Assembly: GCF_003855495.1 (NCBI RefSeq)
Contig: NZ_CP034088.1
Span: 154,995 to 218,994, forward strand
From: Methylocystis rosea
GTDB taxonomy: Bacteria > Pseudomonadota > Alphaproteobacteria > Rhizobiales > Beijerinckiaceae
Direction of reading: 5' to 3'
DNA: 64,000 bases
The notes below the pieces were generated by a model that saw only the letters and a program-made list of their open reading frames with translations, did no database searches and was not told where the DNA came from. The position numbers and the translations under genes were made by a program. Below are positions 9,462-19,166 of the stretch, piece after piece (the first letter of the stretch is position 1; each line of letters starts with the position of its first letter).

Positions 9462-9808
9462 GTTCCTTAGGCAACAGTACGAGGCGCGGAAGGTCTCATC
9501 GGCGTGATATCATCCAAGGAGTCCGCGCCCCTCATAAACCGTCGAGCAAAATGGCGGACCGCATCCAGTGACTTGCAGTTCCGCCGTTAAACTTTGCGTT
9601 GTTGATCTTTTCGAGCGACGATACACGACGACATCGGTCGAGCGGGAGCCTCCGCAGCCAATGGTGTCGAGGCCGTGACTGAAGGAACCGCCATTTCTGG
9701 AAGCGGGGCGGCCGTATTGCCGAGTGAGCAACGACGATCGACCTTGCGCAAAGGACGCCTAGATCAATTACGATGCCGCTTCTGACGGCGCAAGGAAGGA
9801 TGAACCGA
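9462..9808. other. Intergenic region upstream of copA
   Basis: No gene is supported. Near the right side CCTTGCGCAAAGG (9742-9754) is a short imperfect dyad ahead of copA. It is loosely like a MerR-type metal-sensor site but too short to assign. No CueR/CsoR gene is visible nearby. Confidence 0.3.
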
Positions 9809-12064
9809 GTGGCCCACGAGCATCGGCATGATCGCGCCTCGCATGAGGAATCGAAGACGGCCCGTGGCGGTGTCACAATCGAGGATGCGCATCAAGACCC
9901 ATCCCATGTAGCGGACGTTATCTACACATGCCCGATGCATCCGCAGATTCGTCAGATCGGGCCCGGAAATTGTCCAATCTGCGGCATGACGCTTGAGCCA
10001 CTCGTCGCTTCGACCGAAGCCGAACCGAACGCCGAACTCGTCGACATGACTAGGCGGTTCTGGATCGGGCTGGCGTTGGCGGCGCCGGTGCTCGTCTTGG
10101 AGATGGGCGGACATTTATTCAATCTCCATCACTTGCTAGCGCCGCAGGCGTCGAACTGGCTTCAGCTTATTTTGGCGACGCCGGTCGTGATTTGGGCTGG
10201 CTGGCCGTTTTTGGTTCGAGGCGCGCAATCGCTCGTGACACGTAATCTGAATATGTTCACGCTCATCGCCATGGGAACGGGCATCGCCTGGATTTACAGC
10301 GTCATCGCAACATTGGCGCCGTCGCTCTTCCCGCCGGCATTCCGCAACCTCGATGGCTCTGTCCCGATCTATTTCGAGGCGGCGGCGGTTATCACCGTCC
10401 TTGTTCTGCTTGGACAAGTTCTTGAATTGCGCGCGCGGGAACAGACCGGCGGCGCCATACGCGCGCTCCTCGATCTCGCGCCAAAAATGGCGACTCGGAT
10501 TAACGCTGACGGATCCGACGAAGAAGTTGTGCTGGATCTTGTGAAGGTCGGCGAGCGCCTGCGCGTCCGTCCAGGAGAAAAGGTTCCTGTGGACGGCGAA
10601 CTCGTCGAGGGCCGCAGTTCGGTCGATGAGTCCATGGTCACCGGCGAATCCATGCCGGTGACGAAGATTGCAGGCGACAGAGTCATCGGCGGCACGCTTA
10701 ATCAGACTGGCGGCTTTGTGATGCGCGCGGAGAAGGTTGGCCGCGACACCGTGCTCTCAAGGATTGTCGAGATGGTCGCATCCGCGCAGAGAAGCCGCGC
10801 GCCAATACAGCGCCTCGCCGATCAAGTGGCGGGATGGTTCGTGCCCGCCGTCATTCTCATCGCCGTTATTGCATTTCTTGCCTGGGCAATCTGGGGACCG
10901 GAACCACGCATGACGTATGGCCTTGTTGCAGCGGTCTCCGTTCTCATCATCGCTTGCCCTTGCGCGCTCGGTCTTGCGACGCCGATGTCGATCATGGTCG
11001 GCGTGGGACGCGGCGCGCAGTCGGGCGTGCTGATAAAAAGCGCCGAGGCGCTGGAGCGCTTGGAAAAAATAGACACGCTGGTGGTGGACAAGACCGGGAC
11101 GCTCACCGAAGGCAAGCCGCGCGTCACGGCCATCCTCGCCGTCACCGGGATCTCCGAGGAAGATCTGTTGGCGACGGCGGCGAGTCTTGAACGCGCCAGC
11201 GAGCATCCCCTGGCGTTCGCAATCGTTCAGGCCGCAGCCGAGCGCGGGCTCGCGCTCAAAGGTGCGACGGATTTCGATTCCCCCGTGGGCAAGGGCGTCA
11301 TCGGTCGGGTCGAAGGCAATGTGGTCGCGATCGGCAATCGTCGATACCTTGTGGAGCTCGGCGTCGATGCGACGCCGCTCGATAGCGACGCTGAACGCCT
11401 GCGGGAAGACGGCGCGACTGCTATCTTTGTCGCCATAGACGGAAGAATTTCCGGCGTCATCGGCATCGCTGACCCAATCAAAGCGACGACGGACGCCGCG
11501 CTGAAATCGCTGCGCGAAGATGGCGTCGATGTCGTGATGCTAACCGGCGATAACTGGACAACGGCGCGGGCCGTCGCCAAACGCTTGGGAATCGGCGAGA
11601 TCGAAGCTGAGATCCTCCCTGAGGACAAGAGCAAAGTCGTGACCAGCTTGCGCGAGGCGGGTCGAATCGTCGCCATGGCGGGAGACGGCGTGAATGATGC
11701 CCCTGCACTGGCCGCTGCCGATGTCGGAATCGCCATGGGAACCGGAACCGATGTCGCGATCGAAAGCGCGGGGGTGACTTTGCTGAAGGGCGATCTCGGG
11801 GGCATCGTGCGTGGTCGACGCCTCTCCAAGACGACGATGCGCAACATCCGCGAGAATCTGTTCTTTGCGTTCATTTATAATGCCGCGGGCGTGCCCATTG
11901 CCGCTGGCGCGCTCTATCCGATCTTCGGGCTACTCTTATCACCAACGATCGCCGCCGCAGCGATGACGCTGTCATCTGTAAGCGTCGTCGTCAATTCCCT
12001 GCGACTGAAGCAAGCCAGGTTGGACCCCGAGCGAAAAATTGAGATGCCGCCATATACGACCTAA
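9809..12064 (+). CDS. copA: CopA-type Cu(I)-translocating P1B ATPase
   Basis: About 751 residues. An N-terminal heavy-metal-binding HMBD ([11 protein letters not shown]...[10 protein letters not shown], residues about 39-65) replaces the usual HMA ferredoxin-like domains. Then come eight membrane helices, the TGES actuator loop, CPC in [13 protein letters not shown] (near 383), phosphorylation motif DKTGTLTEG (near 427), SEHPLA, and [16 protein letters not shown] (near 625). The last helices carry [11 protein letters not shown] and [14 protein letters not shown], the YN and MxxSS marks of Cu(I) pumps. GTG 9809 has AAGGA 8 nt upstream; ATGs at 9800 and 9773 are alternatives. It exports cytoplasmic copper to the periplasm, feeding the CusCBA system. 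Confidence 0.92.
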   Translation: MAHEHRHDRASHEESKTARGGVTIEDAHQDPSHVADVIYTCPMHPQIRQIGPGNCPICGMTLEPLVASTEAEPNAELVDMTRRFWIGLALAAPVLVLEMGGHLFNLHHLLAPQASNWLQLILATPVVIWAGWPFLVRGAQSLVTRNLNMFTLIAMGTGIAWIYSVIATLAPSLFPPAFRNLDGSVPIYFEAAAVITVLVLLGQVLELRAREQTGGAIRALLDLAPKMATRINADGSDEEVVLDLVKVGERLRVRPGEKVPVDGELVEGRSSVDESMVTGESMPVTKIAGDRVIGGTLNQTGGFVMRAEKVGRDTVLSRIVEMVASAQRSRAPIQRLADQVAGWFVPAVILIAVIAFLAWAIWGPEPRMTYGLVAAVSVLIIACPCALGLATPMSIMVGVGRGAQSGVLIKSAEALERLEKIDTLVVDKTGTLTEGKPRVTAILAVTGISEEDLLATAASLERASEHPLAFAIVQAAAERGLALKGATDFDSPVGKGVIGRVEGNVVAIGNRRYLVELGVDATPLDSDAERLREDGATAIFVAIDGRISGVIGIADPIKATTDAALKSLREDGVDVVMLTGDNWTTARAVAKRLGIGEIEAEILPEDKSKVVTSLREAGRIVAMAGDGVNDAPALAAADVGIAMGTGTDVAIESAGVTLLKGDLGGIVRGRRLSKTTMRNIRENLFFAFIYNAAGVPIAAGALYPIFGLLLSPTIAAAAMTLSSVSVVVNSLRLKQARLDPERKIEMPPYTT

Positions 12065-12277
12065 GCAGAGGGCTATAGGACTATTCGGTGCGGGGGCAGT
12101 CACCACTCCCACAGCGCCGGCTGTTCTCTCACCACTTTGCCACACTCACAGCATCTGTCATTGGCGGAACTCTCGCCCGCGTTATGAGAGCAAACATTTT
12201 GGCCCGCACTCGCCGGATGAACTCTGATTTCACTGTACAATTCGTCATTTATAGCAATTTTTAGAAGGTTAGGCTCG

Positions 12278-12580
12278 TTGAGTGAGGCGGCGATGACGAA
12301 CGCGGCGGGTGAATCGGATGGAGAGGCTCTCAGGCTCGATTTTGACCGCCGTCTAAAAGATGCAATTGGGGGTTCGGTCGTGACCTCTGATGTTGGCGTG
12401 GTCGCCTTATCGAGAACTCGACGACGCGCTTGGCCTGAGCGGCATGGCGGGCGAGACTCTTGCCGGCGCCTGCACCGGCAAGAGCATGCTCTTGGTTGGC
12501 AATTTACGGCGGTCTGGGTTAGGTCGGCTCGCCGGCTACCAGGACGTGAACGACGTGAGCGGCTTCGGCGGGCCCTGGCG
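12278..12580 (+). pseudogene. IS1380-family transposase N-terminal remnant
   Basis: TNAAGESDGEALRLDFDRRL, then GSVVTSDVG in one frame, continuing as PYRELDDALGLSGMAGETLA and GRLAGYQDVND in another, is the beginning of an IS1380-type transposase (GSVVTSDAGLLAYRELDDALGL). The frame is broken near 12385 and again later, and the DDE core is missing. The fragment runs directly into the TonB-receptor remnant. Confidence 0.7.
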
Positions 12581-12584
12581 TTCT

Positions 12585-13116
12585 GGGCGTCGGCGCCGGC
12601 GTGGTACAATTCCAAGTTCTATCCGGCGATCGACAATTTCGTCGTGGTGCCCGTTTACGCGCGCGTGGACGGCGCCTTGTTCATCAGGTTGAGCGAGAAT
12701 GTCTCGGGATAGCTCAACGTCGAGAATCTGGCTGGCGCGCGGTACTATGAATCGTAGATCTGCCAGCGCGTCGCTCCGTATCGGCGAGCGATATCGGCCA
12801 CGATGGCGTTCGGCGTCAGACTCTCGGCGGCGATCCGAGCTTTCTCCGCCTCAGAGCGTCGCCGACGGCCCGTGGGGCCGGCAACCACCTCAATCCGTCC
12901 CGCGTAGCCTTCTTTCGAGACGCCCATTTGGGCGTCCATTTTGACGTCTCTGGTCATTACAGCCACCCTCGAAAGCAGGGGCTTCTTCGCATGATCAGAA
13001 CATTTTCGGCAGAAGGGGATCGGCTAAGCGCTTACGTACTATGTCTTCGAGCATAACAACAACAACACGCCAGGCACCCCGCGCTCGGCCTATGTGACGC
13101 TGAACGCGCGAGTTTA
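12585..13116 (+). pseudogene. C-terminus of a TonB-dependent receptor, interrupted by an IS66 relic
   Basis: AWYNSKFYPAIDNFVVVPVY, ARVDGALFIRLSENVS, then LNVENLAGARYY is followed, after 286 bp of IS66 DNA plus one copy of the 8-bp target repeat, by EHNNNNTPGTPRSAYVTLNA-RV-stop. Joined, these form the last beta-strands of a TonB-dependent siderophore receptor, including the typical LNVENL...NNNxTPGxPR and final aromatic/valine ending. A TAG at 12710 also interrupts the frame. The barrel and plug are lost. Recognition is strong because both halves align to one C-terminal motif. Confidence 0.75.
12750..13035 (-). mobile_element. Internally deleted IS66-family element with target duplication
   Basis: One end carries the IS66-type tip GTAAGCGCTTAGCC (minus strand, from 13035) and encodes a TnpA fragment with RIEVVAGPTGRRRRSEAEKA and ADIARRYGATRWQIYD. 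GTACTATG flanks it on both sides (12742-12749 and 13036-13043), the 8-bp duplication size of IS66. The rest of tnpA, tnpB and tnpC are absent, so the deletion ran exactly to the second duplication copy. Confidence 0.75.
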
Positions 13117-13504
13117 AGCGAGTGCCGGCCGTGCACGCGCCGACTGGATGAGCCGTAGGCATCGATAGCCAGTCATTCTCGCCTGATGTATCGGCGCAGG
13201 CTCGAAAGACCCTGCGCCGGCTCGCCGGCTCAGCCCCGACTAGAACAAAAACCCTAAGCAGCTCCGCCAACGAGCTTCACGACAACCGCAGCGATTGTGT
13301 TCTAAGGGCCGCCAAGACCTGCATAGCAAGACCACCAATAACGCCCCCGCCCACCCAGCGAACATGTGGGCGCGGGTCGTCATTCGTCTCTCATAGCGGC
13401 TCCTCTAGTTTCCGCGAGCTGCCCCCTTGCCGTCTGTCCCGGAGCTTGATGCGCTCGCACGTGTTCGGATAGGCGTGGTTTGGCTCCCGGAGTTGCAGCG
13501 TTGC
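13117..13504. other. Intergenic, no gene seen
   Basis: Sequence between the receptor remnant and the IS21 element. Open frames here are short, have no domains, and lack good start signals. Confidence 0.4.
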
Positions 13505-13698
13505 TGATTCCGCTTGATGGCGCCCCCTAAAACGAGATGAAGGCGCCCACCCGTTACGGAATGATGGCGCCCCCCGATTCCGAGATGATCCCGCCCCCTG
13601 CAACGGAATGATCCCGCCCGGGTGATTTCGTGCAGTGGCTCACCGCCGCCGTTGGCCTGATCAAGTCGCTCCTTTGGCAATCCAAGGGGGAGCGATTC

Positions 13699-15246
13699 AT
13701 GCCAGCGGAGCGGATTACGATGCGCCAGGCGCGCGAGATTATTCGGCTGAAGACCGCGTCGGTTTCAGCGCACGAGATTTCCCGGCGTCTCGGCATGCCG
13801 CGTTCGACGGTTCGGGAAGCGCTCGAACGCGCGGAGGGCGCCGGGCTCTCCTGGCCGCTGCCGGAGGGAATGAACGACGACGCGCTGGAGGCGGCGCTTT
13901 ACGCCAACCGGCGCAGCAAGCGCGGTCACCGGCGCGTCGAAGAGCCGGACTGGGCAAACGTGCATCGCGAGCTGAAGCGCAAGCACGTCACCCTGACGAT
14001 CCTGTGGGACGAATACATCGCCGAGAACCCCGGCGGCTATCGCTATTCGCGCTTTTGCGAGCTGTATCGCGCCTTCGAGAAAACGCTGTCGGTGACCATG
14101 CGGCAGACCCACGCCGCCGGCGAGCGCCTGTTCGTCGATTACGCCGGCGACGGCGTTCCCGTCGTCGTCGACAGGCTCACCGGCGAAGTGCGCATGGGGC
14201 AGATATTCGTCGCGGTGCTGGGCGCGTCGAGCCTCACATTCGCGAGAGCGAGCTGGACGCAGACGCTTCCTGACTGGATCGACGCCCATGTCGGCGCGCT
14301 TGAGGCGATCGGCGGCGTTCCGCAGCTCATCGTGCCGGACAACGCCAAGACCGCCATCGTCAAAGCCTGCTTCTACGATCCACAGGTCAACCGCACCTAC
14401 GCCGACATGGCGGCGCATTACGGCGCCGCGCTTTTGCCGGCCCGGCCCAGAAAACCGCGCGACAAGGCGAAGGTGGAATCGGCGGTGCTGATCGTCGAAC
14501 GCTGGCTGCTCGGCAGGCTGCGTCGCAAAACCTTCTACAGCCTCGCGGAGGTCAACGCCGCCATCGACGGGATGCTGAAAACTCTCAACGAGGAGCGCCC
14601 CATCCGCCGGCTCGGTGTCACCCGTCGCCAATTGTTCGACGAGATCGACCGCCCGGCATTGAAGGCGCTTCCAGTCGAGCCTTACGAATATTGCGAATGG
14701 CGCTTGCGCCGCGTCGGCATCGACTATCACGTCGAGATCGACGCGCATTATTACTCCGTGCCTTATCGCTTCGCCCGGGCGGAGGTCGAAGCGCGCCTGA
14801 CCGTCCGCGGCGTCGAGATTTTCTGCAAGAGCGAGCGCATCGCCGTCCATCTGCGGATGAGCGGCAACCGCAAGCACACGACCATTCCCGAGCACATGCC
14901 GTCGAGCCACCGGCGCTATGCCGGCTGGACCGTTGAACGCATCCGCGAGGACGCCCGCAAGATCGGCCCGGCGACGGCGGCGCTCTGCGAGCAGATTCTG
15001 GAGGCGCGGCCTCATCCCGAACAGGGCTATCGCGCTTGTCTGGGCATCGTCCGCCTTGTCGGCCCCTACGGGTCCGAGCGCGTCGAGGCCGCGGCGGAGC
15101 GCGCCATCGAGATCGGCGCGAAGACCTACGGCTCGGTCAAATCCATCCTCGACAACAAGCTCGATCGGAAGCCGGCGGCAAAGCGCGCCGCGGACGCGGC
15201 TCCGATCCTTCACCCCAATATCCGCGGCCCGCGCTACTATCATTAG
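13699..15246 (+). CDS. istA: IS21-family transposase IstA
   Basis: About 515 residues: an N-terminal helix-turn-helix (SVSAHEISRRLGMPRSTVRE) and an rve-type DDE core (GERLFVDYAGDGVPVVVD, GVPQLIVPDNAKTAIVKA, RKPRDKAKVESAVLIVERWL) followed by a C-terminal basic region. IstA performs strand transfer. ATG 13699 has GGGGGAG six bases upstream, better than an in-frame ATG at 13630. istB follows after 11 bp. Confidence 0.92.
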   Translation: MPAERITMRQAREIIRLKTASVSAHEISRRLGMPRSTVREALERAEGAGLSWPLPEGMNDDALEAALYANRRSKRGHRRVEEPDWANVHRELKRKHVTLTILWDEYIAENPGGYRYSRFCELYRAFEKTLSVTMRQTHAAGERLFVDYAGDGVPVVVDRLTGEVRMGQIFVAVLGASSLTFARASWTQTLPDWIDAHVGALEAIGGVPQLIVPDNAKTAIVKACFYDPQVNRTYADMAAHYGAALLPARPRKPRDKAKVESAVLIVERWLLGRLRRKTFYSLAEVNAAIDGMLKTLNEERPIRRLGVTRRQLFDEIDRPALKALPVEPYEYCEWRLRRVGIDYHVEIDAHYYSVPYRFARAEVEARLTVRGVEIFCKSERIAVHLRMSGNRKHTTIPEHMPSSHRRYAGWTVERIREDARKIGPATAALCEQILEARPHPEQGYRACLGIVRLVGPYGSERVEAAAERAIEIGAKTYGSVKSILDNKLDRKPAAKRAADAAPILHPNIRGPRYYH

Positions 15247-15257
15247 GAGACAGCGAC

Positions 15258-16003
15258 TTGCTTAAACATCCCACCCTCGACCAGCTTCACGCCCTCGGCC
15301 TTTACGGAATGGCCAAGGCTTTCGCCGAACTCGCAGAGACAGATGAGGCGAAAGGGATCGACCGCAACGACTGGCTCGCGCTGCTGCTTGATCGAGAAGC
15401 GTCTCTTCGACGCGACAAGCGGCTGACGGCCAGGCTGCGCGCCGCAAAACTCCGCCAGCAGGCCAGCATCGAAGATGTCGACTACCGCGCCGCGCGCGGG
15501 CTCGACCGCGCCCTGTTCCAGAAGCTAGCCGAGGGCCAATGGATCGACGCCCACGACAATCTCGCCCTCGTCGGTCCGTCCGGCGTCGGCAAGAGCTGGC
15601 TCGCCTGCGCCATCGGCCAGAAGGCTTGCCGGGACAATCGCTCGGTCGTCTATCATCGCTGGCCGAAGCTCTGCGAAGACCTTGCACTCGCGCGCGGCGA
15701 TGGGCGCCACCGCGTCTTATCAAATCCCTCGGCCGCGCCGATCTCCTGATCCTCGACGACTTCGGCCTCGAGCCGCTCGACGCCGGCGCCCGCCACGATC
15801 TCCTGGAAATCCTCGAAGAGCGCTATGGGCGACGATCGACGATCGTCACATCCCAACTTCCCGTGACCTCATGGCATGAGGTCATCGGCGATCCCACCTA
15901 CGCCGACGCGATCTTGGACCGCCTCGTGCACAACGCGCATCGCGTAGAACTCGTCGGCGAGAGCCTGCGCCGCGCCCGCGCCAAAGGACCCAAAACGACT
16001 TGA
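15258..16003 (+). pseudogene. istB: IstB ATPase of the IS21 element, frameshifted
   Basis: TTG 15258 follows GGAGACAGCGAC. The first part (LLKHPTLDQLHALGLYGMAK, Walker A GPSGVGKSWLA) stops at 15749; the rest continues in the next frame with SLGRADLLILDDFGLEPLDA (Walker B) and RLVHNAHRVELVGESLRR. The shift lies near 15705-15712 and looks like the loss of a base. IstB is the AAA+ helper that directs IS21 insertion, so without it this copy is probably immobile unless another IstB acts in trans. Confidence 0.85.
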
Positions 16004-16169
16004 CCAAAAACAATCGGAGGTGAGACAAATCTCGTCGGTCAACGAACGCGGCGCCCGGGCGGGATCATCTCGTAAAAGGGGGGCGCCATTATCCCGGAAT
16101 CCCCGGGCGGCATTATCCCGTTACAGACGGGCGCCTTCGTCGGAATCGTCAGGCAACCCGCCGACTCAA

Positions 16170-16279
16170 GTCTTTGTCGGCTCTTCAGCGGCGTAGGCGC
16201 ATCCTTCGGCGAGCGCAGCGGCAAAGAAACACGCCCAGGCAATCGCCAGTCGCGCGCAAGACGCGTGACCAAAATTCAT
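16170..16279 (-). pseudogene. Signal-peptide fragment of an exported protein at the IS21 edge
   Basis: Minus-strand ATG 16279 encodes MNFGHASCARLAIAWACFFA followed by AALAEGCAYAAEEPTKT and a stop close to the IS21 right end. The basic start, hydrophobic core and A-Y-A cut site form a convincing signal peptide, and the frame ends within 20 bp of the element, suggesting the insertion separated it from the mature protein. Identity unknown; an outer-membrane receptor would fit the neighbouring iron-uptake relics. Confidence 0.35.
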
Positions 16280-16610
16280 GCGCTAACCGACGCGTAACGC
16301 TGCCTCTCGCCTTCTGACAACCGGCGGTCAAGTCGCTGTTTACCCGGCGGGCGCGGACATTCTGGCGAAACTGCCGCCTTATGGCGTTGCGCGGGCGACG
16401 ACGGTTATCGCAGCGCCATTCACCGCCACACGCGCGCCCTAACCCGAAGGGACAAACTTGCCTCCGTCTGCGTCGCTGCGATCGCCGCCAAGGGTTAGGC
16501 GAGGCGATGTTGCGTCTGGCAAATCCAACTTGGGGATAGCGTATCGTTGGTTGAGCAAGGGCATGTAGTTGGACGCTGACGGCGCGGGCATGCCCGTGAC
16601 GAACGCGGCC

Positions 16611-16867
16611 GCTGCCAGGAGAAACTGGACGCCGCGATCCGCTTTTGGTTTGCGGAAGAAGACGAACTGGCGATCCATACCGTGGCGGCCGCAGCCTACC
16701 GCTCTCTCCGCGACCTTATGGCGCGACGCGGATTGCAGCCTTTTGGCGAATTTGTGCGCGCTGGATTTTTTTCGGCGGAGCTGCGCGACGCGCTGCCGAT
16801 CGAGGCGGTCATAGACGACTGCCGCCGGCGGCAAGCTGTCTTCGGTACGGAGTGGCGTCGTGCTTAG
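16611..16867 (+). pseudogene. Fragment of a conserved hypothetical protein
   Basis: The frame reads QEKLDAAIRFWFAEEDELAI, HTVAAAAYRSLRDL and ends EWRRA-stop. The EKLDxAIRxWF...DxxxIHTxAAAAYxxLRDL pattern is one I have seen in short alphaproteobacterial proteins of unknown function. No ATG precedes the conserved start in frame and the upstream frame is closed, so it appears 5'-truncated. Confidence 0.45.
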
Positions 16868-17003
16868 CATACTGCGCGCGCCTGGGTTGGACGCCGGCCC
16901 GAGCAACCTGGCCTTGACCGGGCCGAACATGGCGCGAATCCGACTGTTAAGAAATCATGGAACAAAGCCACCGCAGAAAAGTTGCGGCCTCGGGCGGGCC
17001 GTG

Positions 17004-17189
17004 ATGACAGAAAAAAACAACCAAAGAAGCGACCCGCTCGCTCGCGAACTCCAGGAATTGCCCTTCGCCGGTCTCCAGCAAATCGGCAAGGAGCTACGGA
17101 TTAAGCTCACAGAGATCATCGGGGAACCGCTGCCCGACGAGTTACAAGCGCTATTGGAGAAATTGGAACAGGAGCTTGACCAAAAGTAG
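17004..17189 (+). CDS. NepR-like anti-sigma factor
   Basis: 61 residues with the NepR core LQQIGKELRIKLTEIIGEPL-PDELQALLEKLE: two helices around the EPLPDE turn. NepR proteins hold EcfG sigma factors inactive until phosphorylated PhyR removes them, controlling the alphaproteobacterial general stress response. The ATG at 17004 starts just before the conserved part; the frame is open further upstream but without similarity. No phyR or ecfG is adjacent. A second NepR-like gene lies at 26434. Confidence 0.65.
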   Translation: MTEKNNQRSDPLARELQELPFAGLQQIGKELRIKLTEIIGEPLPDELQALLEKLEQELDQK

Positions 17190-17292
17190 ACGCGCAGCGG
17201 CGTGCTGACGATTGTCGTCCATCAATGGTGGCGAGCACGTAGCCTACATAGAATCCCGTCGAGTGCCGACGCCAAGGGCGTACTAACGGAGC

Positions 17293-17607
17293 CTAACTCC
17301 TCTGAGTTCCATGGTTCTCCTCCGAGGCCGTGCCGTCGCGACGCATCATCACGACCATGTCAGGCGCCGCCGCGATGATGGCCTCGTCCGCCATCGGCTT
17401 GTCACCCTCGATCGCCCCCGCCGCGTTGACTCCTCCCCCCAATTCGATGATCGCTTCGGCGGAAGTGCCGCGCCCGCCGATCACGGGCCGTTGGTTCTGC
17501 AGCGAGAGCTCGAAAAGGACGCGGCGCGGCGTTTCCGTCTTGGCGACGACGCCGGCCGGCGTTGGGATGTCCGGCACGGATTCACTGATGAACGGCCGGT
17601 AGCACAT
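17293..17607 (-). pseudogene. Fragment of a hemin ABC-transporter binding protein (HmuT-like)
   Basis: The frame contains PRRVLFELSLQNQRPVIGGR, GTSAEAIIELGGGVNAAGA and GDKPMADEAIIAAAPDMVVM. This matches the central lobe of periplasmic heme-binding proteins of the HmuT/BtuF class (RVLFxLxxxxGRPMVAGxGTSAExxIxLAGGxNA). Signal peptide and C-terminal lobe are missing. It fits, with the TonB-receptor relic, a decayed heme/iron uptake locus. Confidence 0.65.
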
Positions 17608-17729
17608 CCCACGCCATTAAGCCTGCTAGGATGAGATTCGGGAAAAATGCAGTTACGATATGAGCAATAATGAAGCAGTTTCGAGTCATAACCGGATGGA
17701 TCGACTATTGGCCGCCTATCATCTGGTGA

Positions 17730-18125
17730 CCTGACTTCCATGGACTCCCGCAGCGGTAGCCTGCCCTCGGGTAGAACCTTCATCTCCTCGCCCGTCAGCA
17801 TCTCGAACTCGAGCACCCCATTCGCGAGCGTATCGAGTTGCCTGTGTTTTTCGGTCAAGATGCGCTTGGCCTCATCATAGGCTTCCTGCACCAGCCGCCG
17901 CACTTCGGCGTCGATCGTCTGCTACGTCGCTTTGGAGATCGTCTGGTGCCGGATCGAATAGCCGAGGAAATGTTCCTGGTGCGTATCGGCATAGGCGACC
18001 GTGCCGAGTTTGTCCGCCGGCCTTGGCGGCGGCAATGACGCGCACACACGACGCGCCGACGCCGACGAACATTTCGACGAGGTCGGAGCCCGAGATCGAG
18101 AAGAAGGGCATGCCAGCCTCGACCG
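17730..18125 (-). pseudogene. FtsH protease remnant
   Basis: [26 protein letters not shown] (18117-18040) is the AAA second region of homology of FtsH. Just after it, in a shifted frame, come [16 protein letters not shown] and then [20 protein letters not shown] and FEMLTGEEMK, the FtsH protease-domain C-terminus. The Walker motifs, the HEXXH site and most of the protein are deleted, leaving two joined pieces. Non-functional. Confidence 0.7.
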
Positions 18126-18240
18126 CCTCGGCTACGTGCTGGCGGCCGGCGCGACGCCCATGCGGCAGGGAGCGGCTTTGGCCTTCGAGGAGCCGGGCAC
18201 AGCGTCGACATAGATGCACGCCGTTTTTGGAATGCAAAGA

Positions 18241-18322
18241 CCGTCATTGCGAGGAGCGTAAGCGACGAAGCAATCCAGGAGTCGCACTAAAAAGTGGATT
18301 GCTTCGTTGCGCTCGCGATACG
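18241..18322. repeat. REP-like palindromic element
   Basis: CATTGCGAGGAGCG...GACGAAGCAATCCA and its inverted partner TGGATTGCTTCGTTGCGCTCGC form a large imperfect hairpin. This 'GTCATTGCGAGGAGCGAAGCGACGAAGC'-type sequence is a dispersed intergenic repeat in many Rhizobiales. Here it separates the ftsH relic from the PmoD-like gene. Confidence 0.6.
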
Positions 18323-18367
18323 ATCCAGCGCGAAGACCGTTCGCTCCAAGGGAGCAAACGGTCGCCA

Positions 18368-18958
18368 TCACGCGTGGCGGAGCTTGGTCTTTTTCGACGA
18401 TCGCTTGCCGAAGACATGCGCGTACCAGCCCGCGCCCAGAGCGAGCGCTACGACGGTAGCGACGGCGACCGCAGTCCAATCGCGTAGAAACGCTTCCCCG
18501 ACCGAGAAGGGGAAACGGGCGTTGTATTCCTTGCGCCCATCTTCGCTGCGCGCCCGCACGAGCGCCACATAGTCGCCTTGCTTCCTGAAGTCGTGTTCGA
18601 GCTGGATAACGCCGGTCTGGAACTGCGCGGGCGGCAGGTAGGCTTCGTTCGGCGCAGCCTCGTCGTCCCCCTTCGGGTCCGCCTCAACGATGCGGATCTC
18701 CACCATCATGTCCCGCAATTCGTCCTGCATCGTGTCGACCACGATGGTCGTCGGTCCTGTCTCAGGAATGTCCTCGCAGAACTGGCTTCGCGATTGCGTC
18801 GGCTGATAGAAGCTGAAGGTTATGATGTTAGGCCCCATCTGGGTCGCGCATTCGCGAACTTTCTGGAAAGCCTTGGCGGAATCCCTGCGCACCGCCTGTG
18901 CGTCCGCGCGGGCGATCAAGCCGATCGCCGCGAGGAGAATCAATAGGAGCCTCATCAT
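18368..18958 (-). CDS. PmoD-like membrane-anchored periplasmic protein
   Basis: 196 residues: signal peptide (MMRLLLILLAAIGLIARADA), a periplasmic beta-rich domain, and a C-terminal membrane helix (about 165-188) followed by a basic tail. Cys37, Met41 and Cys61 are candidate copper ligands. ATG 18958 has GGAGG 7 nt upstream. Signal-domain-TM architecture and position downstream of pmoC match PmoD, the copper protein of pmo/amo gene clusters; the assignment rests on context and architecture rather than a clear motif match. A FixH-like chaperone is the main alternative. Confidence 0.5.
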   Translation of the reverse strand: MMRLLLILLAAIGLIARADAQAVRRDSAKAFQKVRECATQMGPNIITFSFYQPTQSRSQFCEDIPETGPTTIVVDTMQDELRDMMVEIRIVEADPKGDDEAAPNEAYLPPAQFQTGVIQLEHDFRKQGDYVALVRARSEDGRKEYNARFPFSVGEAFLRDWTAVAVATVVALALGAGWYAHVFGKRSSKKTKLRHA

Positions 18959-19166
18959 GAGCATGCCTCCACTCGTCTTCCGGCACCGCGTCTCTAGATT
19001 CGAGAATGCCGCAATTTTTGGTCTGACGTCCATCGCCTCCCGCCGCAGAAGGCGGCGAGAGGCGACGAAATGAGCTCGATTCTGGGAGTTTTTCGCATTC
19101 CCTCCCGCGCCGCGCCGTCGTTCGTCAGGAGGTCCAAACGCGGCCGCGGCGCGAGAATCTTGAGCC

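Larger units (their letters stand above)
13505..16151 (+). mobile_element. IS21-family element with repeated terminal motifs
   Basis: The istA-istB pair is bounded by inverted ends beginning TGATTCCG... (left) and, read on the minus strand, TGACGATTCCGACG... (right), i.e. TG...CA tips as in IS21. Each end contains several spaced copies of a GATGATCCCGCCC / GGCGCCC-type motif, the multiple transposase-binding repeats expected for this family. I could not find a matching target duplication. The istB frame is broken. Confidence 0.75.

Noticed and set aside
13765..15243. A long open frame (492 codons) on the minus strand
   Set aside because: It is the antisense shadow of istA in a high-GC region; the plus-strand frame has the complete IstA domains.
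13505..16151. The multiple GATGATCCCGCCC-type repeats considered as a CRISPR-like array
   Set aside because: They are few, inverted at the two ends of istAB and without regular spacers; they are IS21 transposase-binding repeats.
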